Shown here piece after piece: positions 47,753 through 58,617 of a stretch of 64,000 nucleotides of DNA. Positions within the stretch are counted from its first letter, which is position 1. Each line of letters begins with the position of its first letter. Made by a program: the position numbers and the translations under genes. A model generated the notes under the pieces. The model was given only the letters and a program-made list of their open reading frames with translations, had not been told where the DNA came from and searched no databases. Source of the stretch: Isoetes taiwanensis (taxonomy: Eukaryota > Streptophyta > Lycopodiopsida > Isoetales > Isoetaceae); NCBI GenBank assembly GCA_021234155.1, contig JAJEKV010000112.1, positions 1,823,287 through 1,887,286 on the forward strand, given 5' to 3'.

Positions 47753-48774
47753 AAAAACCTTGGCTCTCTATTGTATAAAGAACCTCAATTTAGATGTAAC
47801 CAGGTTACCAGTAGAAGCTTCTTTGCACTGGCTTATTGGAATAGAGATTCAAGCATTCCCCTCTGACTCACTTTCCTAAGCAAAGGGAGTCGAGAAAGAG
47901 AAATGTTCGCGGCGGCCGCGATAAATTTCTTGTATAAATAATGAAGTTTGCCTTTTTAACATGCGATGACTTTTCCCTTATGTTTAGTCGTGAACCCCTT
48001 TATCTACATATCACTATCACTACCTATGTAAAGCAGTCTATTTTGTTCTTAAAAAATTGGATGACTAATATTTCTGGGACGAGAGCAACTTTGCGCTTGA
48101 CACGTACTTTTTTTCTTCATTTCTAAAATCTTAAAAAAAATGTTACATGGTTGACACGTGGATTTTCCCCTTTCTTGCTCTGCAAGCAATCCATGGCTAT
48201 GGATCTCCCATCTTGATTTCTTGAGGAAAGCTCACCGATTACCTGCTTTCGGCTATGGCGACATACCATGGGCAATGTTGCGCCCATTCATATTTCCGCC
48301 TTGCCGATGTCAGAGCAAGCAAAGGTTTGCACAAATTTTTGCCCGCAAATAACGAGGGATTCAAAGAGAAAACATTTAGGTTCGAAAGTGCATGAGAGGA
48401 AGAAGCCACAACCGGATGGAATGCCCCTTTGCTAATCCCGAGAGGGGCAAGAAGGAGGTATCCAAGATGGGTTCCATATCCGGGCACTACTTGCCGTGAT
48501 TTTAGAAAGGGAAACCGCAAAACGTATGATGATTGTGAATATGCTTATGGGGTTTTTGAATGTCGGCTTCATCCCGCCGCTACGAACTCATGGGGTTCGA
48601 GCTGTGGCTATGGTGTATTCGAGATATGGCTATGGTGTGTTCGATCTGCCTCTCATCCGAAGCTCAAGCAGAATATGTCTCGCTTTTCAGAGAATAACTT
48701 TGGTAAGCTTTGAAGAATTACAATTTGGTGCTTTTCTCGTTACCTTTTTACCAACTCTACCTTGGTAGTAAATC

Positions 48775-48975
48775 TTACTCCTCTTCTTTTGAAGAATCCA
48801 CAAATTCCTCGAAAATCAAAACCCGGCAAGGATCAAAGTTTTTCTTGGCCAATTCAAGCCCACAAAAATTCCGCCCTTCTTTTTGGACCAAAGCCATGAT
48901 TTCGTACATTTGATCTTGCCCGTAAAGAGCTTGGAATTGAGCAACAAGACAAAAACCCATCCTTTTCTCTATCAA
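48775..48975 (-). other. Unrecognised small ORF
   Basis: Sixty-six codons from an ATG, with plausible protein composition (GFCLVAQFQALYGQDQMYEI and an acidic end FVDSSKEEE). No family is recognised. It lies inside the compositional island. Confidence 0.25.
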
Positions 48976-49024
48976 TCATTAACCCGAATGATTAAACACT
49001 AAATGTTACTTCAGCAGCCAGAGG

Positions 49025-49399
49025 TTGTATGTCGGAATCATGCCACAAGCGCAAAAACCCAAGGCAAAAAGCAAGACCAAGGGCCCAAAAAGCTCAAAAA
49101 AAAAGACTAAATACAAAGGAATCCAAGACTCGATCCTTACAGAAAACCCTTTTTCTCTAGCTCTAAGCCGATTGCAAAATGGGTATCAAAGGGCACCAAA
49201 AGAATTAGGCATCCGTTATGTTAAAATTTGTCAAAATTCGCATTATCTAGCCTTTTGGCGTAAATTAAGTGTATCTATCCATCTCAATCGATATCGAGAA
49301 CCAAATTTCTCCGGAAAAAAAAAAAAAGCAAAAAAATCGATAAAAAAGAGCCCAAAAGTCTCTATCTTGGGCAATACAGGGTTCGGCCTCCTGGATTAA
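49025..49399 (+). other. Unrecognised basic ORF, 124 codons
   Basis: A Lys-rich N-terminus, a central block (FSLALSRLQNGYQRAPKELG, IRYVKICQNSHYLAFWRKLS) and a Lys-rich C-terminus. It resembles a small basic nucleic-acid-binding or ribosomal-type protein in composition only. It lies in the same island and may be a relic of an organelle ORF. Confidence 0.3.
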
Positions 49400-50997
49400 A
49401 CAAAAGCTTCCCATTTCAGAAGCAGAGACGGATTAAGGCCCCCTTAGCTTACTAGGATGGATATGTCGATATCACTTTTAGTTTTCTGTACAAAACCATT
49501 AATTTTGAAAAGCATTGGTATCTGTATGAATTATTTTGCCAAAAAATCATGACTCTGATTCTAGTTATGGCTATGGCTACGGCAGATTTAGACTAGCTAG
49601 CTCGAGTTGCACACACAGGGCAGATCATTTTGGTGGAAAAGTTAAAAAACCCAGTGTCGGTTTGGATTTGTGTGTCCTTTTTTACCTAAGACCTGCTCCC
49701 GATTTGAGTTTTATCTGCAGAAAATGCATTAAACTAGTGTTTTAGATTACAGAGGGTTGTCTTTCGCTGGACTTTATTTACATTTAGTAGGCCTACCTTT
49801 CTTCTTTGTGGGTTCATGTTTTATGCTGCAGGCATCTTCTTTCCTCGTTTCGTTTTGGCCATCACTGCTCATCAATAATCCGAACTTTCTCGACTGGGAA
49901 AGAGAAACGTTCGCGGCGGCCTTGGCCACCGCGATAAGTTTCTTGTATGTATAATTTTTTTTTTATAAAGATTCGATTCTTTTATGTTTTAACATTTTAT
50001 TGCACATAATGTTTGCTTAGGAGCCATTCTGCTTCCATATGCAATCACGTGATGACCCATGCCCCCCTTTCAAACACTGAAAGTGCACTAGAGTGCACCA
50101 AAGTTTTTTGTGTACAATGTTGCATTTCCAGAATGAAATCCAGAATCAAGTCCAGAATGTAGACCAGAATCAAGTTAACTACAATCATAACTAATACAAT
50201 CAATATCACAACTAAAACAAATATAATATTAAAAGATTAACTGATCAAATTTATAACAAGGAAAGAAGGAAGCAAGTATATTTTAACATTTGTGGAGACA
50301 GATTCCGAAATGTAAATATGAAGCACAACAAAATTGGAGTATAATCCATAGTTTTAACAAATGACAAAATATATTCTCCAGCCATCCCCATTGGGCTGCA
50401 ACCAAATATTCTAAACTAATACACTATATAAGTAGTTTTTTAATATATGAAACAATCAAACCTATTGCGCTTCGATGGGATAATGTTCTGGAAAGGTTTA
50501 CTTGCAACTGGAATTGTCCATTCACACACAAACGGGAGGAGACATTACAATCAGATTTTTTGTGCCTTAGAAGCCTCGTCAAGCTTGAAGAATTTTTAAG
50601 AACAACCCAAAGATGTCTCTGGATTGGGCAGCACAAAACTTTTATGAAAATGCCTGTGGTCCGAAGCGTACAAGAAATTTATTAGCTCCTATGAAAGTTG
50701 CAATAAAAATTTCTTACCATCATTTCAAAGACTGCTCTGATGATGTGTATGTGGATAGGATTGGATTTTCAACCTCCCTTTCTCTCCTTGAACTATTGAT
50801 TCATGTTTCCCTGAACCACTTGCAACAAGACAAGATCTTCAACTGCGGCAACCTGCAAGTCTGGTAATTTCGAAAGCTACTGTTTGTCCATTCACACACA
50901 AACGGAAGGAAACATTACAATCAGATTTTCTGTGCCTCAGGATTTTCGGTCTGTTTATTCCGTATTATTTTCACAAAATTTACCTGAATAAAATAAA

Positions 50998-51246
50998 TCA
51001 AATAAGGTTCAAATATGGTTCTGTACTTGGATGGTATCCTGCTGAGAGCATATCAACTATGAACCTTTGACACTCACCAATTGAGACAACCTGCACGAGT
51101 TCAATAGCTAGTGCGGGGTTTTGAAACATCCTATGAAGCTGTTGGATCACATCATTTTGCAACTGCATAAAAACGTCATCACGTACTCCCACATCGTTTT
51201 GCAACTGCATAAAAACGTCATCACATACTCCCAGAGTAGAAAGCAA
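50998..51246 (-). pseudogene. RNA-dependent RNA polymerase fragment, downstream part
   Basis: The reading has GVCDDVFMQLQNDV repeated as GVRDDVFMQLQNDV, then IQQLHRMFQNPALAIELVQ and MLSAGYHPSTEPYLNLI. This resembles the plant RDR1-type segment downstream of the catalytic entry (family pattern G.PD.VF..LQ...... GY.P..EP.L). RDRs make double-stranded RNA for silencing. A 48-bp in-frame duplication repeats the DDVFMQLQ block. The DxDGD catalytic loop is not seen. Confidence 0.55.
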
Positions 51247-51334
51247 AGTAATAACCTGACGAGAGAGCTTATAAGGTGATCGTTGATAACGGCCACAACC
51301 CCTTTATATCCACCATAACGTATCTGAAAAGCTG

Positions 51335-51548
51335 AAGGAATTTTGCCTATTTTGCCATACCCAAGGTCACGGGTTCAACGCCTCGTTGTGAAAGTGGCCA
51401 TGCGATGTAAAGTTGGTGGGGGAAGGACCCACTTCAGCAATGTAAAGTGGTGGAGGCAGGACCCATCTGGGTGTGTTGTAAAGTGTCACATATCCGATAG
51501 GACGCTGCCTTGTGGCGTGACGTTAAAATCTCTTCTTCTTCTTATTCC
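51335..51548 (+). mobile_element. Possible SINE
   Basis: A tRNA promoter-like B box in AAGGTCACGGGTTCAACGCC (about 51363-51382) opens a roughly 200-bp non-coding unit that ends in TCTTCTTCTT. It lies between the two RDR fragments. A convincing A box and target duplication were not found. Confidence 0.35.
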
Positions 51549-51554
51549 AACACA

Positions 51555-51800
51555 TTTTAATCTTTGCAAAGGCCTGAGACATTTTTCCAGCACCATCAGA
51601 AAAACAATAGTTAATACCATCTACATATCTTTCAACATCCGGAATCGCATCAACTTCAGCTTTAGACACATCTAAAGTATGCATAGATGAAGAAAAACAT
51701 TGGGCCATTCGAGCAGCACATTTCGCCACATTTCTGATATCTAAAAAATTTCCCATCCATCTTGGGATCTCGTCTGCTGTGATGCTATTCCAATCTTTCC
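51555..51800 (-). pseudogene. RNA-dependent RNA polymerase fragment, upstream part
   Basis: The reading has DWNSITADEIPRWMGNF, IRNVAKCAARMAQCFSSS, AIPDVERYVDGINYCFSDGA and GKMSQAFAKI. These match the conserved block of plant RDRs (C.ARM.QCFSS ... DI.YCFSDGIGK.S.. A), closest in my memory to RDR1. The neighbouring frame upstream is unrelated, and a SINE-like unit separates it from the next RDR piece. Confidence 0.65.
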
Positions 51801-51805
51801 TCGTC

Positions 51806-51896
51806 TGACAGCTCGGGTTCAACTTTAGGTTCGGGTCCTGGTTAGCATCTTCTGCTCGGGTTCAACTTTACGTTTGGGTCCTGGTTAGCATCTTCT
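51806..51896 (+). repeat. 45-bp tandem duplication
   Basis: GCTCGGGTTCAACTTTA(G/C)G and the following TGGGTCCTGGTTAGCATCTT occur twice, directly at the upstream edge of the RDR fragment. Confidence 0.8.
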
Positions 51897-52384
51897 GATT
51901 TTTGCAGCAAAAGATCCAGCCACTGTATCCATGAATCGGAAACCAAGCAAAGCTAAACCTTATCTGCCATAGCCGGAAAAAGAAGTAAAAAACCCAGCAA
52001 AATCTTTACCTTATCTGCCTTAGCCAGATTTGTGCCAGGATTTTCGGCTGTAGGCTGCTGAAACAAAGTCCTATTAACTTTTGCCTTGCTAAGCCGTGAG
52101 AGAAGAACAAGCCATGAGAGAAGAACATGTAGAAGCACAACCCTCGAACAATTAAATAACCCTAAAATACTTTTGTTCAATGTTTGCATGCTTGAATTGT
52201 GATATTTATAGAAACCAAAATTAATGTGAAGGTATGTGCACTCTAGATGTACAATTAGTACATCTCACGAAATACACAGTCATCAAATCATATAAAAACC
52301 TTAGTAAAAAGTGTATAAAAATACAAAAGAAACCCTCTGTTATTATGCTAGATATTCTGTTTCATCAACAAATTCACAAAGTCG

Positions 52385-52710
52385 CATCCTTAAAATTTTG
52401 ATTTCCTTATCCTGCAACAAAAAGCCACGATGTCAATAATGATCTTGGCAGGTCCACTTTCAGGAAAATCACGCTCAACAAACTTGACCTTCTCAACTCC
52501 ATGCTGGCGGTGAAATCTGTCTTGTGAAAATAGAGACTGGCAAAGGAATTGCATGTTTTGTTAATAAAAATCCTTAAGATCTCAAGAACAACTATTCAAT
52601 TTCTTACCACAGTTCTTAATATCTAGTTTAACCCCCCAGCAGATCCCCTAACTACATCATGAGTCATGGTTTTAGCCTCTGCTAGTTTTGCATTGAGCAA
52701 GAATACCTGA
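52385..52710 (-). pseudogene. Kinesin-12-like coiled-coil fragment and nearby exons
   Basis: At about 52710-52630 the reading FLLNAKLAEAKTMTHDVVR matches the kinesin-12 (phragmoplast kinesin) signature LAEA..MTHDV.RDLLGVKLD. Extra G residues in two G-runs shift the frame just where DLLGVKLD should follow. Two more exon-like pieces follow: one reading HGVEKVKFVERDFPESGPAK, and one after GTTGCAG reading DKEIKILRMRLCEFVDETEY then stop. Whether all three belong to one gene is unsure. Confidence 0.45.
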
Positions 52711-52799
52711 AGTAAATGTATGCGCCCGGCAAGATCTTTTTTCTTCGGAGTTCATAAATAATAGAATATAAAACAAGTGTAGTACAGGAAGCGTACTAC

Positions 52800-53095
52800 T
52801 TTGTCCGGATGATGTCTCAATGCTAGTTTTTGATATGCCTTTTTAATCTCAATAGCTGTTGAGGATTCAATTCCACTGCAAAAACAACAATTAATAAGGA
52901 CCTTAAACACATCTAAGTTTTGAGGCAAATAGAATTGACTACAATATGTCAACGCTCCCACCAAAAATGAATTAAGGGAAAGAGATATCACTAAAGAGTA
53001 TTAGTGGTCAACTGCATCTTCAACTCTTTTTCTGCCTTGGCCAAGCGTTCATAAGCCTGCCCCAAGTCTTGCTGCATATTGTGAGATTTATTTTA
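52800..53095 (-). pseudogene. DnaJ/TPR-type protein, J-domain exon fragment
   Basis: A 76-bp exon (52875-52800; acceptor TTTTTGCAG, donor GTAGTA) encodes GIESSTAIEIKKAYQKLALR followed by HHPDK: helix II and the HPD motif of a J domain, which stimulates Hsp70 ATPase. Just upstream, 53090-53000 reads DLGQAYERLAKAEKELKMQ, like the helical linker before the J domain of plant TPR-DnaJ proteins (TPR16 type). The rest of the J domain and the TPR repeats are not found. Confidence 0.5.
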
Positions 53096-53486
53096 AGTTG
53101 TTACATTATTTCCTTTGAGCATTCTTGTTGGCCTTCAAGAAGACTAATCAAATGCAATGTTAACCGTCCTTGAGATTGCCTGCAGCACAAGAATAACAAG
53201 GGACACCAACATTACAACAGAGAGCAATAAAGTGTGAGAGCAACCTAAAAACAATTGCTGCCTGAGAAACTTTGCTCCGCATGTTTTCTATAGGAAAAAG
53301 AGAAACAAGAAAAATAGACTGAAATTTAGATGCTGAATTTATTGGCTTGAAACATGAATATTATACGGTAATTGAACACCTGATTTTCGCAAGTTAATGC
53401 TTCATTATTACATTGTCATCATTTGCATTGTCATCACGTAACTATGATAGTAAGCAAAACGTTAAGAGATGGTGAAATTCTTACAT

Positions 53487-53738
53487 TCCTGTTAATGTCC
53501 ATTCTGAGTGCAATGGTGCACGCGGATCTCCTGTAGCATTCAAGCCATATTGATCTCTCAATCTGACAAGTGCGCAGTAACTGCAATTTGTAAACTGGAG
53601 ATTTAAGCAAGAATTAGGCAGTATATCTAGATGTTAATAGAAGGTAAAAGCTCTTACAATGAACACTGCTTAGACACCTTTTTAAGAACTTCCATGGCAT
53701 TAAGTATAGCACCAAAAGTTGAATCTGAAGATTTGAGA
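53487..53738 (-). pseudogene. Two unrecognised exons on the same strand
   Basis: About 53738-53660 reads STFGAILNAMEVLKKVSKQC with donor GTAAGA. About 53582-53487 follows AAATTGCAG and reads YCALVRLRDQYGLNATGDPR. Splice sites are good. They may belong to the DnaJ-like piece downstream or to another captured gene. Confidence 0.35.
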
Positions 53739-54536
53739 TAAGTGAGGTTAACATACGCTCCCAAATTTATGGTATGCATGAATCCTAATACTTAGAATAC
53801 TATAAATTCTGCCTTTGCATTTTCATACACCAAGGCAGCATAATAAATCTCTATGAAACGTGGATCACATGGTTCTATCTAACTTGATTTTTTGCAAACC
53901 AAGTATCGTGAGCTTGCAGCTGAATATTTGACATAGTTGCATCCCCAAAATTCGAAGTTGAGCCGAAGCTTCCACCTATTCAAAGCTGCGCCTGGGCTTC
54001 CATATATTCAAAGCATAATAGCCAGCAGGCTCTCCCATATTTATGAAGCTCTGCCAAATATGTATCATTGACTAACTTCTATTTGGTAGAATAAAATAAA
54101 ATAGGTATTATAGCAAAATTACAGCCATAATTTCTTCTCAAAATACAAGTACTGCACAAGTTTGAATGGCAAAAGTAAATCTATACCTTATTTTGATCTC
54201 TATCTGTTAAAAAATCGAAGCTTGTGCTAACCCACAGGCCACGTTAAACTCTTAAGGTGGATAACCAGTTTATCCATCCAAGCTTCACAGCAACTAAAGA
54301 TTCTGAGGCCAACGATTCTATGGCCAGGCGAAATCCCTAAATCCGAAAATCCTGATTCTGTAGCTAGCAAGGCAGGTCCAGAATATGTGCCAGGTATATC
54401 CGGCTATATCCTATGCCCATGCCATATTTGCACATGCCGGAAAAGCCAGCCCTGCCCGAAATGCGCATTTCCTGTATTATACGATTTGCACAGGCCGGAA
54501 TTGGAGCGGCCGGTCGACACCATGTCTTGGCCATAA
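53739..54536. other. Non-coding stretch
   Basis: No supported gene or element end seen; AT-rich to 54200, then GC-richer. Confidence 0.4.
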
Positions 54537-54537
54537 T

Positions 54538-55157
54538 CAATATAGAAGTTGGGTCCATTTTTTTTTTTGCCTGGCGTGCATTTTTGTGGCGCCACATGGC
54601 ACGGCCCAATAACGCGGAATGGAAGTTGGGTTAATACATTCCGTCTGACCGGCTGTGCAGGTTAGGGTTCTTCATTTTGATTTTAGGGTTCTTTATTTTT
54701 AGGGCCGCCGCCAGTTCTTCAATGAAGCAGGTGCAGATCGAAGATGGAAACGGATGAAGCAGTTCTTCGCGCAATGAAGCAGTCGCACAGATCGAAGATG
54801 GAATCAGATGAAGCTTCTTTTTCACGCAGATCACTGGTCTAAGACAGAAGCAGAAGCATAAATCTTCTGATTTTTTAAATATGTTTGCCCTGCTCGCCAT
54901 AGCAGAGCATTTTTGAAGCCTTGCTTTCATCTACTTTGCCGAATCTTGAAACCCTGCTGTGCTTTGCCGGATCTTGAAACCCTGCACTGCTTTGCCAGAT
55001 CTACTGCTCTGTTTTACTTTGCTTCGCCAGATCTTGAAGGCCTGCTTTGATTCGCCGGGTTTTTGAAGCCCTGCTCTATTTTTTAAGCCCTGCTCTGTGT
55101 TTGAAGCCCTGCTCCGGATCTGCTGAGGGAAAAAAATGTCCCCAACTTCTATATTGT
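54538..55157. mobile_element. Small TIR element
   Basis: The left end CAATATAGAAGTTGGG (54538) and following CCATTTTTTT are matched in inverted form at the right end (ACATTTTTTT...; 55130-55157). The 600-bp interior is non-coding, with degenerate repeats of TTTGAAGCCCTGCTCTG type. No clear target duplication was found. Confidence 0.5.
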
Positions 55158-55282
55158 AGGGGAATGGAGGTTGGGGCCTCCATTCCAGTTTCCAGGTGAC
55201 CCGCTCCCGGCTAACGCCGGTCGCGGGACCCCACCTGGAAACTCGGAATGGAGGCCCCAACGTCCATTCCCCTATACAATTT
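55153..55282. repeat. Long near-perfect palindrome, ~60-bp arms
   Basis: The left arm contains GGGGAATGGAGGTTGGGGCC then CCATTCC.GTTTCCAGGTG. The right arm carries the reverse complement with a few mismatches. The centre is around CCGGCTAACGCCGG. It overlaps the right end of the neighbouring TIR element, so it may be a foldback element or head-to-head ends of two copies. Confidence 0.75.
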
Positions 55283-56456
55283 TTAACCTATAGGTTTACG
55301 CATGCCCTAAATCGATATCCAAAAGTGACAAAAGGTTTTCAAAGGTTAGATATACATCTGTATTAGTTTTTATATCCTATAAAGGCAATGGAAACTATTA
55401 AACTTTTATCAAGGTCATAAGCTTATGACACTTTGAGGCCAAAGGCAACGTTCTCATGTGGTTGCCTCACTTGACTTCGAAAAAAAAAAGTCGAAGTCCA
55501 GATCATGCAATACCAACACAACTTAACTTTGCGACGTGGCAAAGTTTTTCTCGAAGCTAACTCCGAATTTTCAGAAAGGGCGGAGGAGTCGACACCTTGA
55601 TTTCTCTCTAGCCGGTGAACTCTTCCAATTTACTGGAAATTTCCACAAGCAATACCGGCTATGGGCGCACCATTCGGTTGGACTCTCCCCGTTTGTGAAC
55701 CACAGTTTTATGCACGGTTAGGTCCATGCATGGAGACACGAACTAGAAAGTAAAAGTTAATCCCATCCACGTGACATCTCTTTTAAAGTCAGGTTAGAGT
55801 CCTGGCAACGTTGCCTAAATAATAACCTACACCAACAACTCTAGGGCTATGCGCAAAATGTCCAAGGCATCAAATTTCCACATATTGCATTCTTTACATG
55901 CAATATGCCGTTTTAAGTGTCAACTATCGGGCCAATTTTCAAGGTAGATAAAGATAGTTTTTTCAACCATTATAAAATTTTGAAGGTCTTACCAATCTTT
56001 AAATATGAACATAAAGCCATAGTATTAAATTAGGACCACGATCTTTAGACCATGCAACCAAGCAAATGCGGCTCCTTACAAGTATTTTACTAAACCATAA
56101 AATACAAAGACATTGCATGCACATAACAAATTCTATGTCTCTAGAGATGCCACATTGTCCCCGAGGAACTCTAGCAAGATTATAAAATTGTCAAGTTACT
56201 GTATGAATATAGTATTGTAAGTCTATTGGGTAGATTCTTAAGTGTCCCATAAACGTATAAATATGGGGTCCGCGTTAGCTCAAACCTACAATACTAGCTA
56301 GGGATGGAAATTAATTCCTTCCTCCCCTCCCCGTAAACTAAATCAAGCTTAGTCAAATAATACATCATTAGACAGATCGAGCAGCTTTGTGAAATATTAA
56401 ATTTCATCTAAAATATACTGTTCAATGAAATGTTATAACTAAAATTGTAATAGCGC
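55283..56456. other. Non-coding stretch
   Basis: No supported gene or mobile-element boundary seen. Confidence 0.45.
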
Positions 56457-56798
56457 CTAGAAAAGCACCATCAGACGATTATTCTGATGCAATATCTGAC
56501 GAATAGTCTGACGCAAAATCTGACGTTGTATCTGATGCAATGTCTGACGATTATTCTGACGCATATTCTGACGCAAAATCTGACGATATATATTTGACGT
56601 ATATTCTGATGATTAATGTGACGCTTAATCTGACGAAGGCTTCTGACGATTTATGTGATGTTATGTCTGACGTAGTATCGTCAGGAAAAGCATCGAAATA
56701 GTAATCGTCAGTACGTTCGTCAGCCTGTACGTCAGGCAAAAATTTCTCTAGATAGTCTGACGATTTTTCTGACAAAAAATGCTCATTCTCTTGTAGTG
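56457..56798. mobile_element. Mini-CACTA element made of subterminal repeats
   Basis: The right end reads CACTACAAGAGAATGAGCA when reversed, a canonical CACTA terminus. The left end is a decayed version (CTAGAAAAGCACCATC). CGC flanks both sides (56454-56456 and 56799-56801), a 3-bp target duplication. Almost the whole interior is a run of TCTGACGnnn units spaced 10-14 bp, changing orientation toward the right, as expected for transposase-binding subterminal repeats. It has no ORF. Confidence 0.7.
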
Positions 56799-57498
56799 CG
56801 CCCACATGTTCCTACATCCAGGTCTTCAATTTGTCAATGTAGAGACCAAAGAGCGTTGGAGATAACGGACATCCCTGTTTAACCCCTATGGTGCTAGCAA
56901 CTCGCTGGTCTGATGTAGGTAATGCAGCATATATCCCATCATAGAATTATAAGAACAAAGTTGCATTTGAAACGGCAGTGTTGCACAACTCCCGTTTCAA
57001 AGATCCCCTCAAAAAAACATGGCATGCTCCTAGAAGTGAACTTTTTGGCCGAGATAAAGGATTTTGTAAGGGTAAATTTTTTTTTCCTTGCGTTTTAGCT
57101 TCTCAACAGGTGTACACTTTCGTTTTATGTAATATCACAGCTGAAAAGAGCGAAATTTACAGCTAATTATACAATCCATGAAATGAAGACCTCAGAAACA
57201 TCTTAGTTTAAAAGAATTAATGACATTAGCATTAATATGATTTTTAAATACATCAGTTTTGAAGGTATAGTTAATGTTAACACTAGAATGTAATTTCACA
57301 ACCACAATATTCCTCATTGTTTCCTTTTCTGTCACTTGTTAGCTGAAAAGAGCAAAATTTACAGTTTATTGTGTAATGTAGACAAGCAAGACCTAAAAAA
57401 ATACCAAAATTGATAGGAATAAATAATAATAATAAAAAATTAAATTTTCAATATCAGTTTTAGAAGATTTTAATCTAAAGAATATTTCACACAATGAG
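56799..57498. other. Non-coding stretch
   Basis: AT-rich, with GCTGAAAAGAGC(G/A)AAATTTACAG at two places (57139 and 57341). The first 100 bases read like a decayed LINE RT segment but are too short to call. Confidence 0.35.
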
Positions 57499-57852
57499 TC
57501 AAAGATCAACATCATATTCTTCCTCATTTTGTGTGCTTGTAGTTGCAATATTCTTTTGAACAGTCTTCTCCTGCTCAGGTGACTCAACAGGCACTTTAGA
57601 ATTGGCGTCTTCAATTTCCATTACTAGAGCCACTTCCTTCATCTCTGCAAAAGTGACCTCATCCTCTATGGAGCTAGTAAAAGGCGGTTGTATTTGTGAT
57701 GATGTCATTTTGGCGAAATCAGATGAGGATTTGGCACCTAGCTCTTGATTCTCGTCTGGTAAACTAGGCAGTGCAGCCAATCTCATCTTAATGAAGTTCA
57801 CGGCCTCCTTATTAGCGAAAATTTTAGTGGCCCCGGCGGGCCATTTGGCCAC
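57499..57852 (-). other. Unrecognised acidic C-terminal-like ORF
   Basis: A 117-codon frame of good composition: FANKEAVNFIKMRLAALPSL, then a Ser/Glu-rich acidic stretch ending NEEEYDVDL and stop. It looks like the disordered end of a protein. No family is recognised and no other exons were found. Confidence 0.3.
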
Positions 57853-58617
57853 AAATTACAGGTTCAAGCAAAATGCGACGACCGGCTTGAGTAGGATACC
57901 TTACCTACGAACTACCTGCAAATTCGCCATTTCGTGGCACTTTATTGCCTATTACAATATTAGAATGGCCAATTAGTTGTTTGCTAATTGGAGTGGTATT
58001 GACTTTGTGGCCAATTTAGTCCCAAGTGAGAACTAGATATACTTATGGAATGGCCATTTAGGCCACTTGGCCAAATCCTATAATGCCTGAAGTTCGCCAA
58101 ATCTTAACTTATTAAGAGGTCCCTTTTAAATTCGTCACGTAGGAGAGGGAGGGGGAGGGAGGGGGGGGGGGAGGGGGGGCTAACATAATTAGAAATTTTT
58201 ATTCCTAAATATATCTACCAACTAAGAATAATCGCGCTCTTTTGGAAAATCAAATGTCGAGGTACTTTTCAATCCTCTTTACGAAGACTCCGGCATCCGA
58301 TTTCTGATTCTCCCTACCAGCAATGTATGCATTATTGAAATATATGGGGTATGAATTCAAATTCATACAACATGTAACTTAAATACATTTATATAGGGTA
58401 CCGACTTTTTTTATGTTCGGGCAACTAGCTCTACATTTATCTAACTAAAAATCGCCATTTGAGCTACACATTATTAGATATTTGGTTCAAAAATCGCCAA
58501 TTGGGTTGCAGCCACATTAGAAAAAAAATAAGGAAAATGGTCAGTTCAAGCTACACTTTTGGGGGCATATTTTACAAGGAATGGCCAATTCATTATACTT
58601 ATACAAAATTATAGGTC
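57853..58617. other. Non-coding stretch with G-run
   Basis: No gene. 58143-58181 is nearly pure G with single A breaks (GAGGGAGGGGGAGGGAGGGG core), capable of forming a G-quadruplex. The words TGGCCA and GCCA recur across 57840-58100. Confidence 0.5.

Larger units (their letters stand above)
47890..49950. other. Compositionally distinct island, origin uncertain
   Basis: This 2-kb stretch differs from its surroundings in composition and contains several coding-like frames without recognised function. It is bracketed by two related segments, AGAGAAATGTTCGCGGCGGC (47899) and AGAGAAACGTTCGCGGCGGC (49902), each followed by CGCGATAA and TTTCTTGTAT. Words such as TATGGCTATGG recur. It could be organelle-derived (mitochondrial-like) DNA or an unknown element. 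No rRNA, tRNA or known organelle gene was recognised. Confidence 0.3.

Noticed and set aside
51363-51400. tRNA gene
   Set aside because: Only a B-box-like word is present. No cloverleaf, acceptor stem pairing or anticodon arm can be formed, so at most it is a SINE head.
56457-56798. CRISPR-like regularly spaced repeats
   Set aside because: The repeats are 7 bp, variable in spacing and orientation, without spacer-length intervals. The CACTA terminus and CGC duplication explain them better.
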